Source: Scandinavium sp002470465
GTDB lineage: Bacteria > Pseudomonadota > Gammaproteobacteria > Enterobacterales > Enterobacteriaceae
Assembly: GCF_040750395.1 (NCBI RefSeq)
Contig: NZ_JBFLVD010000010.1
Coordinates: 62,001 to 126,000 of the forward strand
Reading direction: 5' to 3'
DNA length: 64,000 nucleotides
Under the pieces are notes generated by a model. That model was not told the DNA's origin. It did no database searches and worked only from the letters and a program-made list of their open reading frames with translations. Numbering within the stretch: position 1 is the first letter of the stretch; the number at the start of each line of letters is the position of its first letter. Position numbers and translations under genes: made by a program. Shown here one piece after another: positions 1-7,153 of this stretch.

Positions 1-17
1 TCCTCGCGAAAGTTTCC

Positions 18-41
18 GGGACCGTAATGGTCTCTTTTTTT
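18..41 (+). terminator. Rho-independent terminator of the gene upstream of the window
   Basis: A short hairpin (ggGACC, loop gtaat, GGTCtc) is followed directly by seven T. It ends just before ydiY, so it probably closes the transcript entering from the left. That upstream gene is not visible. Confidence 0.6.
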
Positions 42-61
42 GTTGTACGGACTCTTAATAA

Positions 62-820
62 ATGAAGCTTTTCAAGACAGTACCCGCAGTAGTTGTGCTG
101 GCGGGGGGCCTTTTTGCGTCGCTGCACGCGATGGCCGATAATACCGTTTTTACTGTCATGGATGACCCATCCACTGCGAAGAAACCGTTTGAAGGTAAAA
201 TTAACGGGGGTTATCTGGCGCAGTCTGGCAATACAAAAAGTTCTTCCCTGACCGCCGATTCCACGCTGACCTGGTATGGCGACACCACTGCCTGGTCGCT
301 GTGGGGCAACGCCAGTAATACCTCTTCAAACGACGAGCGCTCTTCTGAAACCTATCAGGTCGGCGGGCGCTCTCGTTACAACATGACTGACTATGATTAT
401 CTGTTTGGTCAGGCAAGCTGGCTCACCGACCGCTTTAACGGCTACCGCCAGCGCGATGTGTTCACCGCCGGTTACGGTCGCCAGATCCTCAATGGACCGG
501 TGCACAGCCTGCGTTTTGAATTCGGTCCAGGTGTGCGTTACGACGAGTACACCAACGGTGATACCAAAACTCAGCCGCTGGGTTACGCTTCTGGCACCTA
601 CGCCTGGCAGATGACGGACACCACCAAATTCACCCAGGGTCTGTCTGTGTTCGGCGCAGATGACACCACAATCAACTCAGAAACCGCGCTGGACGTTGCT
701 ATCAACGACAGCTTCGGCCTGAAAGTGGCTTACAATGTGACCTGGAACTCCGAACCGCCGTCATCGGCACCGGAGCACACCGATCGCCGCACAACGGTAA
801 CGCTGGGCTACAAGATGTAA
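62..820 (+). CDS. ydiY: YdiY, DUF481-family outer membrane protein
   Basis: 252 aa. An N-terminal signal peptide is clear (basic MKLFK, hydrophobic stretch, cut near AMA-D at about residue 26). The rest is rich in alternating aromatic and polar residues, as in an outer membrane beta-barrel, and ends in an aromatic-containing strand (TVTLGYKM). This matches the YdiY/DUF481 family, which in E. coli is an acid-induced outer membrane protein of unknown function next to pfkB. It stands alone between two terminators, so it is probably a single-gene transcript. The start is the first in-frame ATG after the terminator. The function is not known; the assignment is by family and position. Confidence 0.88.
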   Translation: MKLFKTVPAVVVLAGGLFASLHAMADNTVFTVMDDPSTAKKPFEGKINGGYLAQSGNTKSSSLTADSTLTWYGDTTAWSLWGNASNTSSNDERSSETYQVGGRSRYNMTDYDYLFGQASWLTDRFNGYRQRDVFTAGYGRQILNGPVHSLRFEFGPGVRYDEYTNGDTKTQPLGYASGTYAWQMTDTTKFTQGLSVFGADDTTINSETALDVAINDSFGLKVAYNVTWNSEPPSSAPEHTDRRTTVTLGYKM

Positions 821-825
821 TGATG

Positions 826-855
826 CAGGCCGGAGTAATCCGGCCTGGTTGTTTT
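826..855 (+). terminator. Terminator between ydiY and the convergent DedA gene
   Basis: An 8-bp perfect stem CAGGCCGG / CCGGCCTG with loop AGTAAT is followed by a T-rich stretch (gttgtttt). It lies right after the ydiY stop and just before the end of the gene on the opposite strand, so it may serve both. Confidence 0.8.
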
Positions 856-860
856 CAGGC

Positions 861-1391
861 TCACGAAAACAGCGCGGCCAGCTTCGGTATCCCCAATGCG
901 CCAGGCGCCAGAATACCAAAGGCCCACACTGCCGCTGATGCGGCATTCGCTAACTGGAATTTTCCGGAAGGCATTCTGCAAATCCCGGCGACGAGCGGCA
1001 CAACGGCTCTTAATGGGCCAAAAAATCGTCCGATAAATACTCCCCATGATCCCCAGCGCTCGAAGAAAAGGTGTCCACGCTGTAGCAGCTGTGGCTTCCG
1101 CGATAGCGGCCAGAGCGTTGTGATTCGATAGCTGTAGTGATACCCCAACCACCAGGATAGCCAGTTGCCAGCGAATGCACCCGCGGCAGCAGCCAGCCAG
1201 ACCGGCATGAACCGCAGTTCGCTTTCACCAATCAACGCCCCGGTTGCCAGCAAAATCACCGTGGCGGGCAGAAGCAGAGAAATAAACGCCAGGGATTTGC
1301 CAAACGCGAGTAGCGCTATCACGCCCAGCGCAAGCTTTGGGTGAGAGCTGATAAAATCCGTCACGGTCTGAATCAGTGCCGTAAAGTCCAT
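861..1391 (-). CDS. DedA-family inner membrane protein
   Basis: 176 aa, with an AGGAGA ribosome binding site ahead of the ATG. Hydrophobic segments lie at about residues 18-50 and 60-85, followed by a conserved loop (GRFFGPLRAVVPLVAG, about 121-136) and a C-terminal hydrophobic segment. The G-R-F-x-G-P-x-R-x-x-x-P pattern is the hallmark of the DedA/SNARE-associated family, whose members include lipid scramblase- or proton-linked membrane proteins. It belongs to the short bacterial DedA class (YabI/YohD-like). It is transcribed alone, divergent from the PxpA-like gene by 84 bp. The family is secure but the substrate and the exact paralogue are not. Confidence 0.82.
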   Translation of the reverse strand: MDFTALIQTVTDFISSHPKLALGVIALLAFGKSLAFISLLLPATVILLATGALIGESELRFMPVWLAAAAGAFAGNWLSWWLGYHYSYRITTLWPLSRKPQLLQRGHLFFERWGSWGVFIGRFFGPLRAVVPLVAGICRMPSGKFQLANAASAAVWAFGILAPGALGIPKLAALFS

Positions 1392-1475
1392 TTTGTCTCC
1401 TTCATGGTAAAACGGGTAAAACAGTGATACACCGAAAGAGATTAACGAAAGGCTAACGGCCAGGAGATTTGCATC

Positions 1476-2252
1476 ATGTCGGTTGCGCCATGCATTGATT
1501 TAAATAGTGATTCAGGCGAAAGCTTCGGGCAGTGGACGATGGGCGATGACGCCGCGATTCTACCGCTCATCAGCAGCGCCAACGTGGCCTGCGGATTTCA
1601 TGCGGGTTCACCCGCGGGTATTTTCACGACGCTACGCGCGGCGCAACGGTTGGGTGTCGCCGTTGGGGCACATGTGTCGTATCCGGATCTGGTTGGGTTT
1701 GGGCGCCGCAACATGGATGTGGCCAGTGACGAACTGACGGCGGATGTCATTTACCAGATTGGCGCGTTGCAGGGGCTGGCAACGGCGGCAGGCACACGGG
1801 TGAGTTACGTGAAACCCCATGGCGCTCTGTATAACACGATTGCGCATGATAAACGCCAGGCGATGGCGGTATTGGCCGCGATTCAGTCCGTTGATGCGTC
1901 TTTACCATTAGTCGCGTTGGCTGGCTCGGCGCTGATTGCGTGGGCGAGGGAAGCGGGCATTTGTACAGTGGTGGAGGCATTTGCGGATCGTGCCTACCAT
2001 CAGGACGGCTCTCTGGTCTCGCGGCGTGAGACGGGGGCAGTGATTCATGACCCTGAGGTGGTCGCGCAGCGAGTGGTTCAGATGATTTTAGAAGGCGGTG
2101 TGACCTCCGTGGAAGGTGAGTTCGTTACAATCGAAGCACAGTCTGTATGTGTACATGGCGACAGCCCGGATGCGGTTGAAATGACGCGCTGTATCCGTCA
2201 GCGGCTGGAGGCTGAAGGTATCTCAGTCCGGGCTTTTATCCAGGCTGTATAG
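1476..2252 (+). CDS. pxpA: PxpA-type (LamB/YcsF) 5-oxoprolinase subunit A, orphan copy
   Basis: 258 aa with AGGAG before the ATG. It has the family signatures: CIDLNSDSGESFG near the N-terminus, NVACGFHAG at about residues 36-44, GAHVSYPD, VKPHGALYN and a C-terminal VCVHGDSP. In the family, PxpA is part of the ATP-dependent PxpABC enzyme that opens 5-oxoproline to glutamate in the cytoplasm. Here no pxpB or pxpC lies beside it. The N-terminal motif is closer to the Bacillus YcsF form than to the E. coli PxpA I remember, so it may be a second, divergent copy. Its partner subunits, if any, are outside the window. Confidence 0.85.
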   Translation: MSVAPCIDLNSDSGESFGQWTMGDDAAILPLISSANVACGFHAGSPAGIFTTLRAAQRLGVAVGAHVSYPDLVGFGRRNMDVASDELTADVIYQIGALQGLATAAGTRVSYVKPHGALYNTIAHDKRQAMAVLAAIQSVDASLPLVALAGSALIAWAREAGICTVVEAFADRAYHQDGSLVSRRETGAVIHDPEVVAQRVVQMILEGGVTSVEGEFVTIEAQSVCVHGDSPDAVEMTRCIRQRLEAEGISVRAFIQAV

Positions 2253-2363
2253 CATGCCGTGAACCGACCATCAGGCAAGCGCCGGCGGGCGATGCTCCAC
2301 TCAAAATTGGGTATGTCTGCCAACCTGAAGGTCGTTTGAAGGTTTCTGCATGCACCAGCAGCG

Positions 2364-3086
2364 TTATGTCTGGAGTAGTCTGAGCCGGGTTTCCAGAGCC
2401 ACGCCAATCAGCCGACAATCGTCATCAATCGGCACCAGGGGCCATTGAGGATTGAGTCCGGCCAGGTACATTTGACCGCCGTCGACGATCAGCTTTTTAA
2501 ATGTGACTTCGCTGGCTCCAGGAAGCGTGGCAAGTACCAGGCTGTTATTAACCGGGTCGCGACCGGTGTCAAACAGTACAAAATAACCCTCCGGAACGCT
2601 CAGCCCCGTCGGCGCCGTCATCGAATTTCCCTCCATTCTTAGCCAGAAGGCTTCACCGAGAATCTCAATATCGGCGTCCAGCCAGAGCTCAACGTCCCGC
2701 GCATCATAGATTTCTGAAATCTCATGCCAGGCTGTCACCGGAAGAGTACGAAGAACAGGATATTTTTTACCGGGGGCAGAGTTAACTCGATATGGCGCAG
2801 TGGGATCGTTGACGCTCACCACGCCCATGCCAGCCAGCTCTTTTGCAAGGGCTGGACTGAACGCTTCTACATCCACTTTCAGCAGTCGCGCAAAAACCGA
2901 GGCTACAGCCGGATTCAACGGATTACGTCCATTCAGATAATGACCTACCGCGCCCTGGGTAATATCCAGTTCATCAGCAATCGACTGCTGGGTGATTCCG
3001 AGCAGCTTTTTCTTTGCCTCATAAAGCGTTTTAAGGCGCCTGGCGGCATCTGCCTGGGCAGGGGTAAGCACTTTTTTCTTTTCCAT
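2364..3086 (-). CDS. Lambda CI-like repressor (XRE HTH plus S24 peptidase-fold domain)
   Basis: 240 aa from the ATG; a TTG two codons upstream is possible. An N-terminal helix-turn-helix (ITQQSIADELDITQGAVGHY, residues 31-50) is joined to a LexA/CI-type C-terminal domain. The catalytic Ser155 (GNSMTAPTG) and Lys197/198 (TFKKLI) are present, and LNPQWPLVPI matches the lambda CI dimer region. By alignment to lambda CI the Ala-Gly cleavage pair falls on Val117-Thr118, 38 residues before the serine as in lambda, so the self-cleavage site looks lost. It is divergent from a cro-like gene across three operators. No other phage gene is near, so this looks like a kept or domesticated immunity region. 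Base composition resembles its neighbours. Confidence 0.88.
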   Translation of the reverse strand: MEKKKVLTPAQADAARRLKTLYEAKKKLLGITQQSIADELDITQGAVGHYLNGRNPLNPAVASVFARLLKVDVEAFSPALAKELAGMGVVSVNDPTAPYRVNSAPGKKYPVLRTLPVTAWHEISEIYDARDVELWLDADIEILGEAFWLRMEGNSMTAPTGLSVPEGYFVLFDTGRDPVNNSLVLATLPGASEVTFKKLIVDGGQMYLAGLNPQWPLVPIDDDCRLIGVALETRLRLLQT

Positions 3087-3097
3087 ATTCAAATAGT

Positions 3098-3112
3098 AAT
3101 ACCCAGGTTATT
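3098..3112. promoter_or_regulatory. Operator O1 of the cI/cro-like switch
   Basis: AATAC-CCAGG-TTATT is a near-palindrome, one base off the AATAC-N5-GTATT pattern shared by the next two sites. Its centre (3105) is 23 bp from the next centre. It lies just upstream of the cI-like start, where a repressor would control its own gene. Confidence 0.7.
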
Positions 3113-3120
3113 AAAATAAA

Positions 3121-3135
3121 AATACCGCCGGTATT
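3121..3135. promoter_or_regulatory. Operator O2 of the cI/cro-like switch
   Basis: AATAC-CGCCG-GTATT: both half-sites are perfect inverted repeats, centred at 3128. It sits between the sites at 3105 and 3152, matching the middle site of a three-operator OR-type region. Confidence 0.78.
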
Positions 3136-3144
3136 GTTTATTTC

Positions 3145-3159
3145 AATACACATAGTATT
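3145..3159. promoter_or_regulatory. Operator O3 of the cI/cro-like switch
   Basis: AATAC-ACATA-GTATT is a perfect pair of half-sites, extended by one further pair (C...G). Its centre (3152) is 24 bp from the middle site. It lies closest to the cro-like gene and probably overlaps its promoter. Confidence 0.75.
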
Positions 3160-3192
3160 GTTGCTTCGGGCCATGCCACGGAGGCACAGAAC

Positions 3193-3390
3193 ATGAAAAT
3201 TTCCCTTGCTCAATACGTCAGCGAAGTCGGTCAGGCAAAAGCAGCAGCAGCCATTGGCGTTCATCAGACGGCGATCAGCAAAGCGGTTCGCATAGGGCGA
3301 CAGATTTATATCCTCAAGCTGCCAGACGGAGAGGTTAAGGCCGTTGAATATCGCGATTTTCCTCACCGCCGAAAGCCAATTGTCAGGTAG
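3193..3390 (+). CDS. Lambda Cro-like small repressor
   Basis: 65 aa with GGAG about 10 bases before the ATG. The pattern LAQYVSEVGQAKAAAAIGV-HQTAISKAVRIGRQIY-DGEVKAVEYRDFP aligns along its length with lambda Cro ([35 protein letters not shown]). That covers the recognition helix (about residues 24-34) and the C-terminal strand that makes the dimer. It is divergent from the cI-like gene, with three shared operators in between, as in a lambdoid OR region. The next gene is thrS, so there is no cII, O or P. It probably represses the cI-like gene; this is inferred from layout and homology. Confidence 0.82.
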   Translation: MKISLAQYVSEVGQAKAAAAIGVHQTAISKAVRIGRQIYILKLPDGEVKAVEYRDFPHRRKPIVR

Positions 3391-3659
3391 GTGGCCCGGG
3401 AACGCTTTTCTGCTCTGAAAGATGAATGCAACGTTATGGCGACATCAATTTACGCCATCCTTTAATAACCACACAATGACGTGTACCATGTACGTTCGTT
3501 ATCAGCAGGCGAAGGCAGGCGTTACTGGTTTTGTCCATCCATGCGCTCGCGGTTTGCAGAGTGAAGCAAATAAAACCTTCTAACTTGTTGATATGAATAA
3601 ACTAATCAATTTTGTATGTGCTCTTTCGTGTGGGGCACCACTGCAAATAAGGATATAAA
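3391..3659 (+). promoter_or_regulatory. thrS promoter and 5' leader region with translational operator
   Basis: This 269-base gap holds the thrS leader. At 3618-3638 a 6-bp stem (GTGCTC / GGGCAC) carries a nine-base loop containing CGT at 3627-3629, the anticodon of a threonine tRNA. AAGGA follows ahead of the ATG. In E. coli, ThrRS binds such a tRNA-like hairpin next to its own ribosome binding site and shuts off translation. A second palindromic stretch (gtac-cat-gtac near 3487-3497) may correspond to the upstream acceptor-like domain, less surely. I cannot place the promoter with confidence. Confidence 0.65.
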
Positions 3660-5588
3660 ATGCCTGTAATTACTCTTCCTGATGGCAGCCAACGCCATTT
3701 CGATCATGCTGTGACTCCAATGGATGTTGCCCTGGATATCGGTCCGGGTCTGGCGAAAGCTACTATTGCTGGTCGCGTAGACGGTGAGCTGGTTGACGCA
3801 TCCGACCTCATTGAACAGGACGCTAAGCTTTCGCTCATCACCGCGAAGGACGAAGAGGGCCTGGAGATCATTCGCCACTCCTGTGCGCACCTGTTGGGGC
3901 ACGCTATCAAGCAGCTGTGGCCGAACACCAAAATGGCTATTGGTCCGGTCATTGATAACGGCTTCTACTATGACGTTGATCTTGACCACACCCTGACCCA
4001 GGAAGATATCGACGCCCTCGAAAAGCGGATGCACGAGCTGGCGGAGAAAAACTACGATGTCATCAAGAAGAAAGTGAGCTGGCACGAAGCCCGCGACACC
4101 TTTGTGAAGCGCGGCGAGAGCTATAAAGTTTCCATCCTTGATGAAAATATCGCTCATGATGACAAGCCTGGCTTGTATCATCACGAAGAATACGTCGACA
4201 TGTGCCGCGGTCCGCACGTGCCGAACATGCGTTTCTGTCATCACTTTAAGTTGATGAAAACTGCAGGCGCCTACTGGCGTGGCGACAGCAACAATAAGAT
4301 GCTGCAGCGCATCTACGGCACCGCATGGGCCGATAAAAAAGCGCTGAATGCTTACCTGCAGCGCCTGGAAGAAGCGTCTAAGCGTGACCACCGTAAAATC
4401 GGCAAACAGCTCGACCTGTATCATATGCAGGAAGAAGCGCCGGGCATGGTGTTCTGGCATAACGACGGCTGGACTATCTTCCGTGAACTGGAAACTTTTG
4501 TGCGCTCTAAGCTGAAAGAGTACCAGTATCAGGAAGTAAAAGGCCCGTTCATGATGGACCGTGTGCTGTGGGAAAGAACCGGCCACTGGGACAACTACAA
4601 AGATGCGATGTTCACTACCTCCTCTGAGAACCGTGAGTACTGCATCAAGCCGATGAACTGTCCGGGTCACGTACAGATCTTCAATCAGGGTCTGAAATCT
4701 TACCGCGATCTGCCGTTGCGTATGGCGGAGTTCGGTAGCTGCCACCGTAACGAGCCGTCAGGCGCGCTGCATGGCCTGATGCGCGTCCGTGGCTTCACTC
4801 AGGATGATGCGCATATCTTCTGTACCGAAGAGCAGGTGCGTGATGAAGTTAACGCCTGTATTCGTATGGTCTACGATATGTACAGCACCTTTGGCTTCGA
4901 GAAAATCGTCGTCAAGCTGTCTACACGTCCTGAAAAACGTATTGGCAGCGATGAGATGTGGGATCGTGCGGAAGCCGATCTGGCCGTGGCTCTGGAAGAG
5001 AACAATATCCCGTTTGAGTATCAACTGGGTGAAGGTGCCTTCTACGGCCCGAAAATTGAATTTACCCTGTATGACTGCCTCGATCGTGCATGGCAGTGCG
5101 GAACGGTACAGCTGGACTTCTCCCTGCCGCAGCGTCTGAACGCCTCTTACGTAGGCGAAAGCAACGAGCGTCAGGTGCCGGTGATGATTCACCGCGCCAT
5201 TCTGGGTTCTATCGAACGCTTCATCGGTATTCTTACCGAAGAGTTCGCCGGATTCTTCCCAACATGGCTTGCACCGGTGCAGGTGGTGGTAATGAATATC
5301 ACCGATTCACAGTCTGAATACGTTAACGAATTGACGCGTAAACTACAAAATGCGGGCATTCGAGTAAAAGCAGACTTGAGAAATGAGAAGATTGGCTTTA
5401 AAATCCGCGAGCACACTTTACGTCGTGTCCCTTATATGCTGGTTTGTGGCGACAAAGAGGTTGAAGCAGGCAAAGTTGCCGTGCGCACCCGTCGTGGCAA
5501 AGACCTTGGGAGCATGGGCGTAGAGGAAGTGATTGAGAAGCTGCTACTGGAAATTCGTAGCCGCAGTCTTCAACAACTGGAGGAATAA
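3660..5588 (+). CDS. thrS: Threonyl-tRNA synthetase
   Basis: 642 aa, the same length as E. coli ThrRS. It charges tRNA-Thr in the cytoplasm. In order: N-terminal TGS-type domain (about 1-60); editing domain with HSCAHLLGH (about 73-81) and CRGPHVP (about 182-188), which removes mischarged serine; class II catalytic core with the zinc cysteine in KPMNCPGH (about 334), motif 2 GSCHRNEPSG and the ATP-site region; and a C-terminal anticodon-binding domain from about 535. It heads the translation cluster and its stop is 3 bp before the infC start. Control is by the tRNA-mimic leader upstream. Confidence 0.98.
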   Translation: MPVITLPDGSQRHFDHAVTPMDVALDIGPGLAKATIAGRVDGELVDASDLIEQDAKLSLITAKDEEGLEIIRHSCAHLLGHAIKQLWPNTKMAIGPVIDNGFYYDVDLDHTLTQEDIDALEKRMHELAEKNYDVIKKKVSWHEARDTFVKRGESYKVSILDENIAHDDKPGLYHHEEYVDMCRGPHVPNMRFCHHFKLMKTAGAYWRGDSNNKMLQRIYGTAWADKKALNAYLQRLEEASKRDHRKIGKQLDLYHMQEEAPGMVFWHNDGWTIFRELETFVRSKLKEYQYQEVKGPFMMDRVLWERTGHWDNYKDAMFTTSSENREYCIKPMNCPGHVQIFNQGLKSYRDLPLRMAEFGSCHRNEPSGALHGLMRVRGFTQDDAHIFCTEEQVRDEVNACIRMVYDMYSTFGFEKIVVKLSTRPEKRIGSDEMWDRAEADLAVALEENNIPFEYQLGEGAFYGPKIEFTLYDCLDRAWQCGTVQLDFSLPQRLNASYVGESNERQVPVMIHRAILGSIERFIGILTEEFAGFFPTWLAPVQVVVMNITDSQSEYVNELTRKLQNAGIRVKADLRNEKIGFKIREHTLRRVPYMLVCGDKEVEAGKVAVRTRRGKDLGSMGVEEVIEKLLLEIRSRSLQQLEE

Positions 5589-5591
5589 GGT

Positions 5592-6134
5592 ATTAAAGGC
5601 GGAAAACGAGTTCAAACGGCACGTCCGAATCGTATCAATGGCGAGATTCGCGCCCAGGAAGTTCGCTTAACGGGTCTCGAAGGCGAACAGCTGGGTATTG
5701 TGAGTCTGAGAGAAGCTATCGAGAAAGCTGAAGAAGCTGGCGTCGATTTAGTTGAAATCAGCCCTAACGCCGAGCCGCCAGTTTGTCGTATCATGGACTA
5801 CGGCAAGTTCCTTTATGAGAAGAGTAAGTCTACGAAGGAACAGAAGAAGAAACAAAAAGTTATCCAGGTTAAGGAAATTAAGTTCCGTCCTGGTACCGAT
5901 GATGGCGATTATCAGGTAAAACTCCGCAGCCTGATTCGCTTTCTTGAAGATGGCGATAAGGCCAAAATCACGCTGCGTTTCCGCGGTCGTGAGATGGCCC
6001 ACCAACAGATTGGTATGGAAGTGCTGACGCGCGTCCGTGACGATCTGAGTGAACTGGCAGTAGTCGAATCCTTCCCAACGAAGATCGAAGGCCGCCAGAT
6101 GATCATGGTGCTCGCTCCTAAGAAGAAACAGTAA
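5592..6134 (+). CDS. infC: Translation initiation factor IF-3, ATT start
   Basis: 180 aa when read from the rare ATT at 5592, giving MKGGKRVQTARPNRINGEIR, the known N-terminus of IF3. An ORF caller that needs ATG, GTG or TTG would start 36 codons too late at 5700. IF3 binds the 30S subunit, prevents 50S joining and checks start codons. The AUU start is the basis of its known autoregulation, since IF3 rejects non-canonical starts. AATAAGGT supplies the ribosome binding site and overlaps the thrS stop. The basic linker (about residues 75-90, EKSKSTKEQKKKQK) between the two domains is present. It lies upstream of rpmI and rplT in one operon. Confidence 0.97.
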   Translation: MKGGKRVQTARPNRINGEIRAQEVRLTGLEGEQLGIVSLREAIEKAEEAGVDLVEISPNAEPPVCRIMDYGKFLYEKSKSTKEQKKKQKVIQVKEIKFRPGTDDGDYQVKLRSLIRFLEDGDKAKITLRFRGREMAHQQIGMEVLTRVRDDLSELAVVESFPTKIEGRQMIMVLAPKKKQ

Positions 6135-6230
6135 GGCCTTCAAGTAACAATCGCTGTGGGGCTTTCGGGCCTCACAGATTTTGTTCGCCTACGTTTCGTT
6201 TATTAACAATGCGAAGTGGAAGTTATTAAA

Positions 6231-6428
6231 ATGCCAAAAATTAAGACCGTACGCGGTGCTGCTAAGCGCTTCAAAAAAACCGGTGGTGGTGGATTTAAGC
6301 GTAAGCACGCAAACCTGCGTCATATTCTGACCAAAAAATCGACTAAGCGTAAACGTCACCTGCGTCCAAAAGGCCTTGTTTCTAAAGGCGATCTGGGTCT
6401 GGTAATCGCGTGCCTGCCGTACGCATAA
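6231..6428 (+). CDS. rpmI: 50S ribosomal protein L35
   Basis: 65 aa, the normal length, starting MPKIKTVRGAAKRFKKTG. It is very basic and assembles into the large subunit. The 96-base gap from infC contains part of the region that in E. coli folds with upstream sequence into the L20 binding site, by which L20 represses rpmI and rplT translation. I see short GC-rich inverted repeats around 6150-6175 but cannot verify the pseudoknot. The ATG at 6231 is chosen over an upstream ATG (6216) because it gives the conserved N-terminus. Confidence 0.97.
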   Translation: MPKIKTVRGAAKRFKKTGGGGFKRKHANLRHILTKKSTKRKRHLRPKGLVSKGDLGLVIACLPYA

Positions 6429-6479
6429 GCCGTTAACGTTTAATTTTTTCATTAAGAATATAGATACAGGAGAGCACAT

Positions 6480-6836
6480 ATGGCTCGCGTAAAACGTGGT
6501 GTAATTGCACGTGCACGTCACAAGAAAATTTTGAAACAAGCTAAAGGCTACTACGGTGCGCGTTCACGCGTTTACCGCGTTGCCTTCCAGGCTGTTATCA
6601 AAGCAGGTCAGTACGCTTACCGTGACCGTCGTCAGCGTAAGCGTCAGTTCCGTCAACTGTGGATTGCGCGTATCAACGCAGCAGCACGTCAGAACGGTAT
6701 TTCTTACAGCAAATTCATCAACGGCCTGAAAAAAGCCTCTGTTGAAATTGACCGTAAGATCCTGGCTGACATCGCCGTATTCGACAAAGTAGCGTTCACC
6801 GCTCTGGTCGAAAAAGCGAAATCAGCACTGGCATAA
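6480..6836 (+). CDS. rplT: 50S ribosomal protein L20
   Basis: 118 aa, as in E. coli. It has the long basic N-terminal extension (MARVKRGVIARARHKKILK) and the conserved YRVAFQAVIKAGQYAYRDRR and LWIARINAAAR blocks. L20 is needed early in 50S assembly and is the autogenous repressor of its operon. A strong AGGAG site lies before the ATG. The transcript stops at the terminator immediately after it. Confidence 0.98.
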   Translation: MARVKRGVIARARHKKILKQAKGYYGARSRVYRVAFQAVIKAGQYAYRDRRQRKRQFRQLWIARINAAARQNGISYSKFINGLKKASVEIDRKILADIAVFDKVAFTALVEKAKSALA

Positions 6837-6846
6837 GCCAGTTGAA

Positions 6847-6870
6847 GAGGGAGGCTTGCCTCCCTCTTTT
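6847..6870 (+). terminator. Terminator after rplT
   Basis: A 9-bp perfect stem GAGGGAGGC / GCCTCCCTC with a tight TT-centred loop is followed by TTTT. It ends the thrS-rplT block ahead of the pheM-pheST operon. Confidence 0.9.
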
Positions 6871-6971
6871 CGTTTTAGATTGACCTGTAACACCAGCAAT
6901 ACGTTGACTTTTCAGGGTGAAGACTTTTCAATAAGCACTTCACAGACCTTTTCAGACAAGGTAACGCAAGC

Positions 6972-7016
6972 ATGAATGCTGCTATTTTCCGCTTCTTTTT
7001 TTACTTTAGCACCTGA
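6972..7016 (+). CDS. pheM: PheST operon leader peptide PheM
   Basis: 14 codons encode [14 protein letters not shown], the known PheM sequence, with five phenylalanines of which three are in a row (residues 6 and 8-10, then 12). Ribosome pausing on these codons when Phe-tRNA is short lets the antiterminator form in the sequence just downstream, so pheST is transcribed. It is too short for usual gene callers. Confidence 0.96.
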
Positions 7017-7020
7017 CTTC

Positions 7021-7087
7021 AGGAGGCTAGCGCGTGAAAGACGAAACGGAAAACAGCGCCAGAAAGCCTCCCCAGGGAGGCTTTTTT
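7021..7087 (+). promoter_or_regulatory. pheST transcription attenuator
   Basis: AGGAGGCT at 7021-7028 is complementary to AGCCTCC at 7065-7071. That second segment is also the left arm of a terminator (GCCTCCC, loop CA, GGGAGGC, then TTTTTT) at 7066-7087. These two exclusive pairings, right after the Phe-rich leader peptide, are the standard attenuation design of this operon. Confidence 0.92.
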
Positions 7088-7153
7088 CGTATATAGATTT
7101 CAAGTTATTACGTCCGCAAACGGGTGTTTGCATAGACATTATTGAGGAAAACC

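Noticed and set aside
2832..2837. Ala85-Gly86 in the CI-like protein as the self-cleavage site
   Set aside because: It lies 70 residues before the catalytic serine, while lambda CI and LexA have 35 to 38; the aligned position is Val-Thr.
3606..4745. 379-aa open frame on the minus strand inside thrS
   Set aside because: Antisense shadow of thrS that also crosses its leader; no family features.
5700..6134. A 144-aa IF3 starting at GTG 5700
   Set aside because: It would drop the conserved first 36 residues. The ATT at 5592 restores the full 180-aa IF3 and is the known start in enterobacteria.
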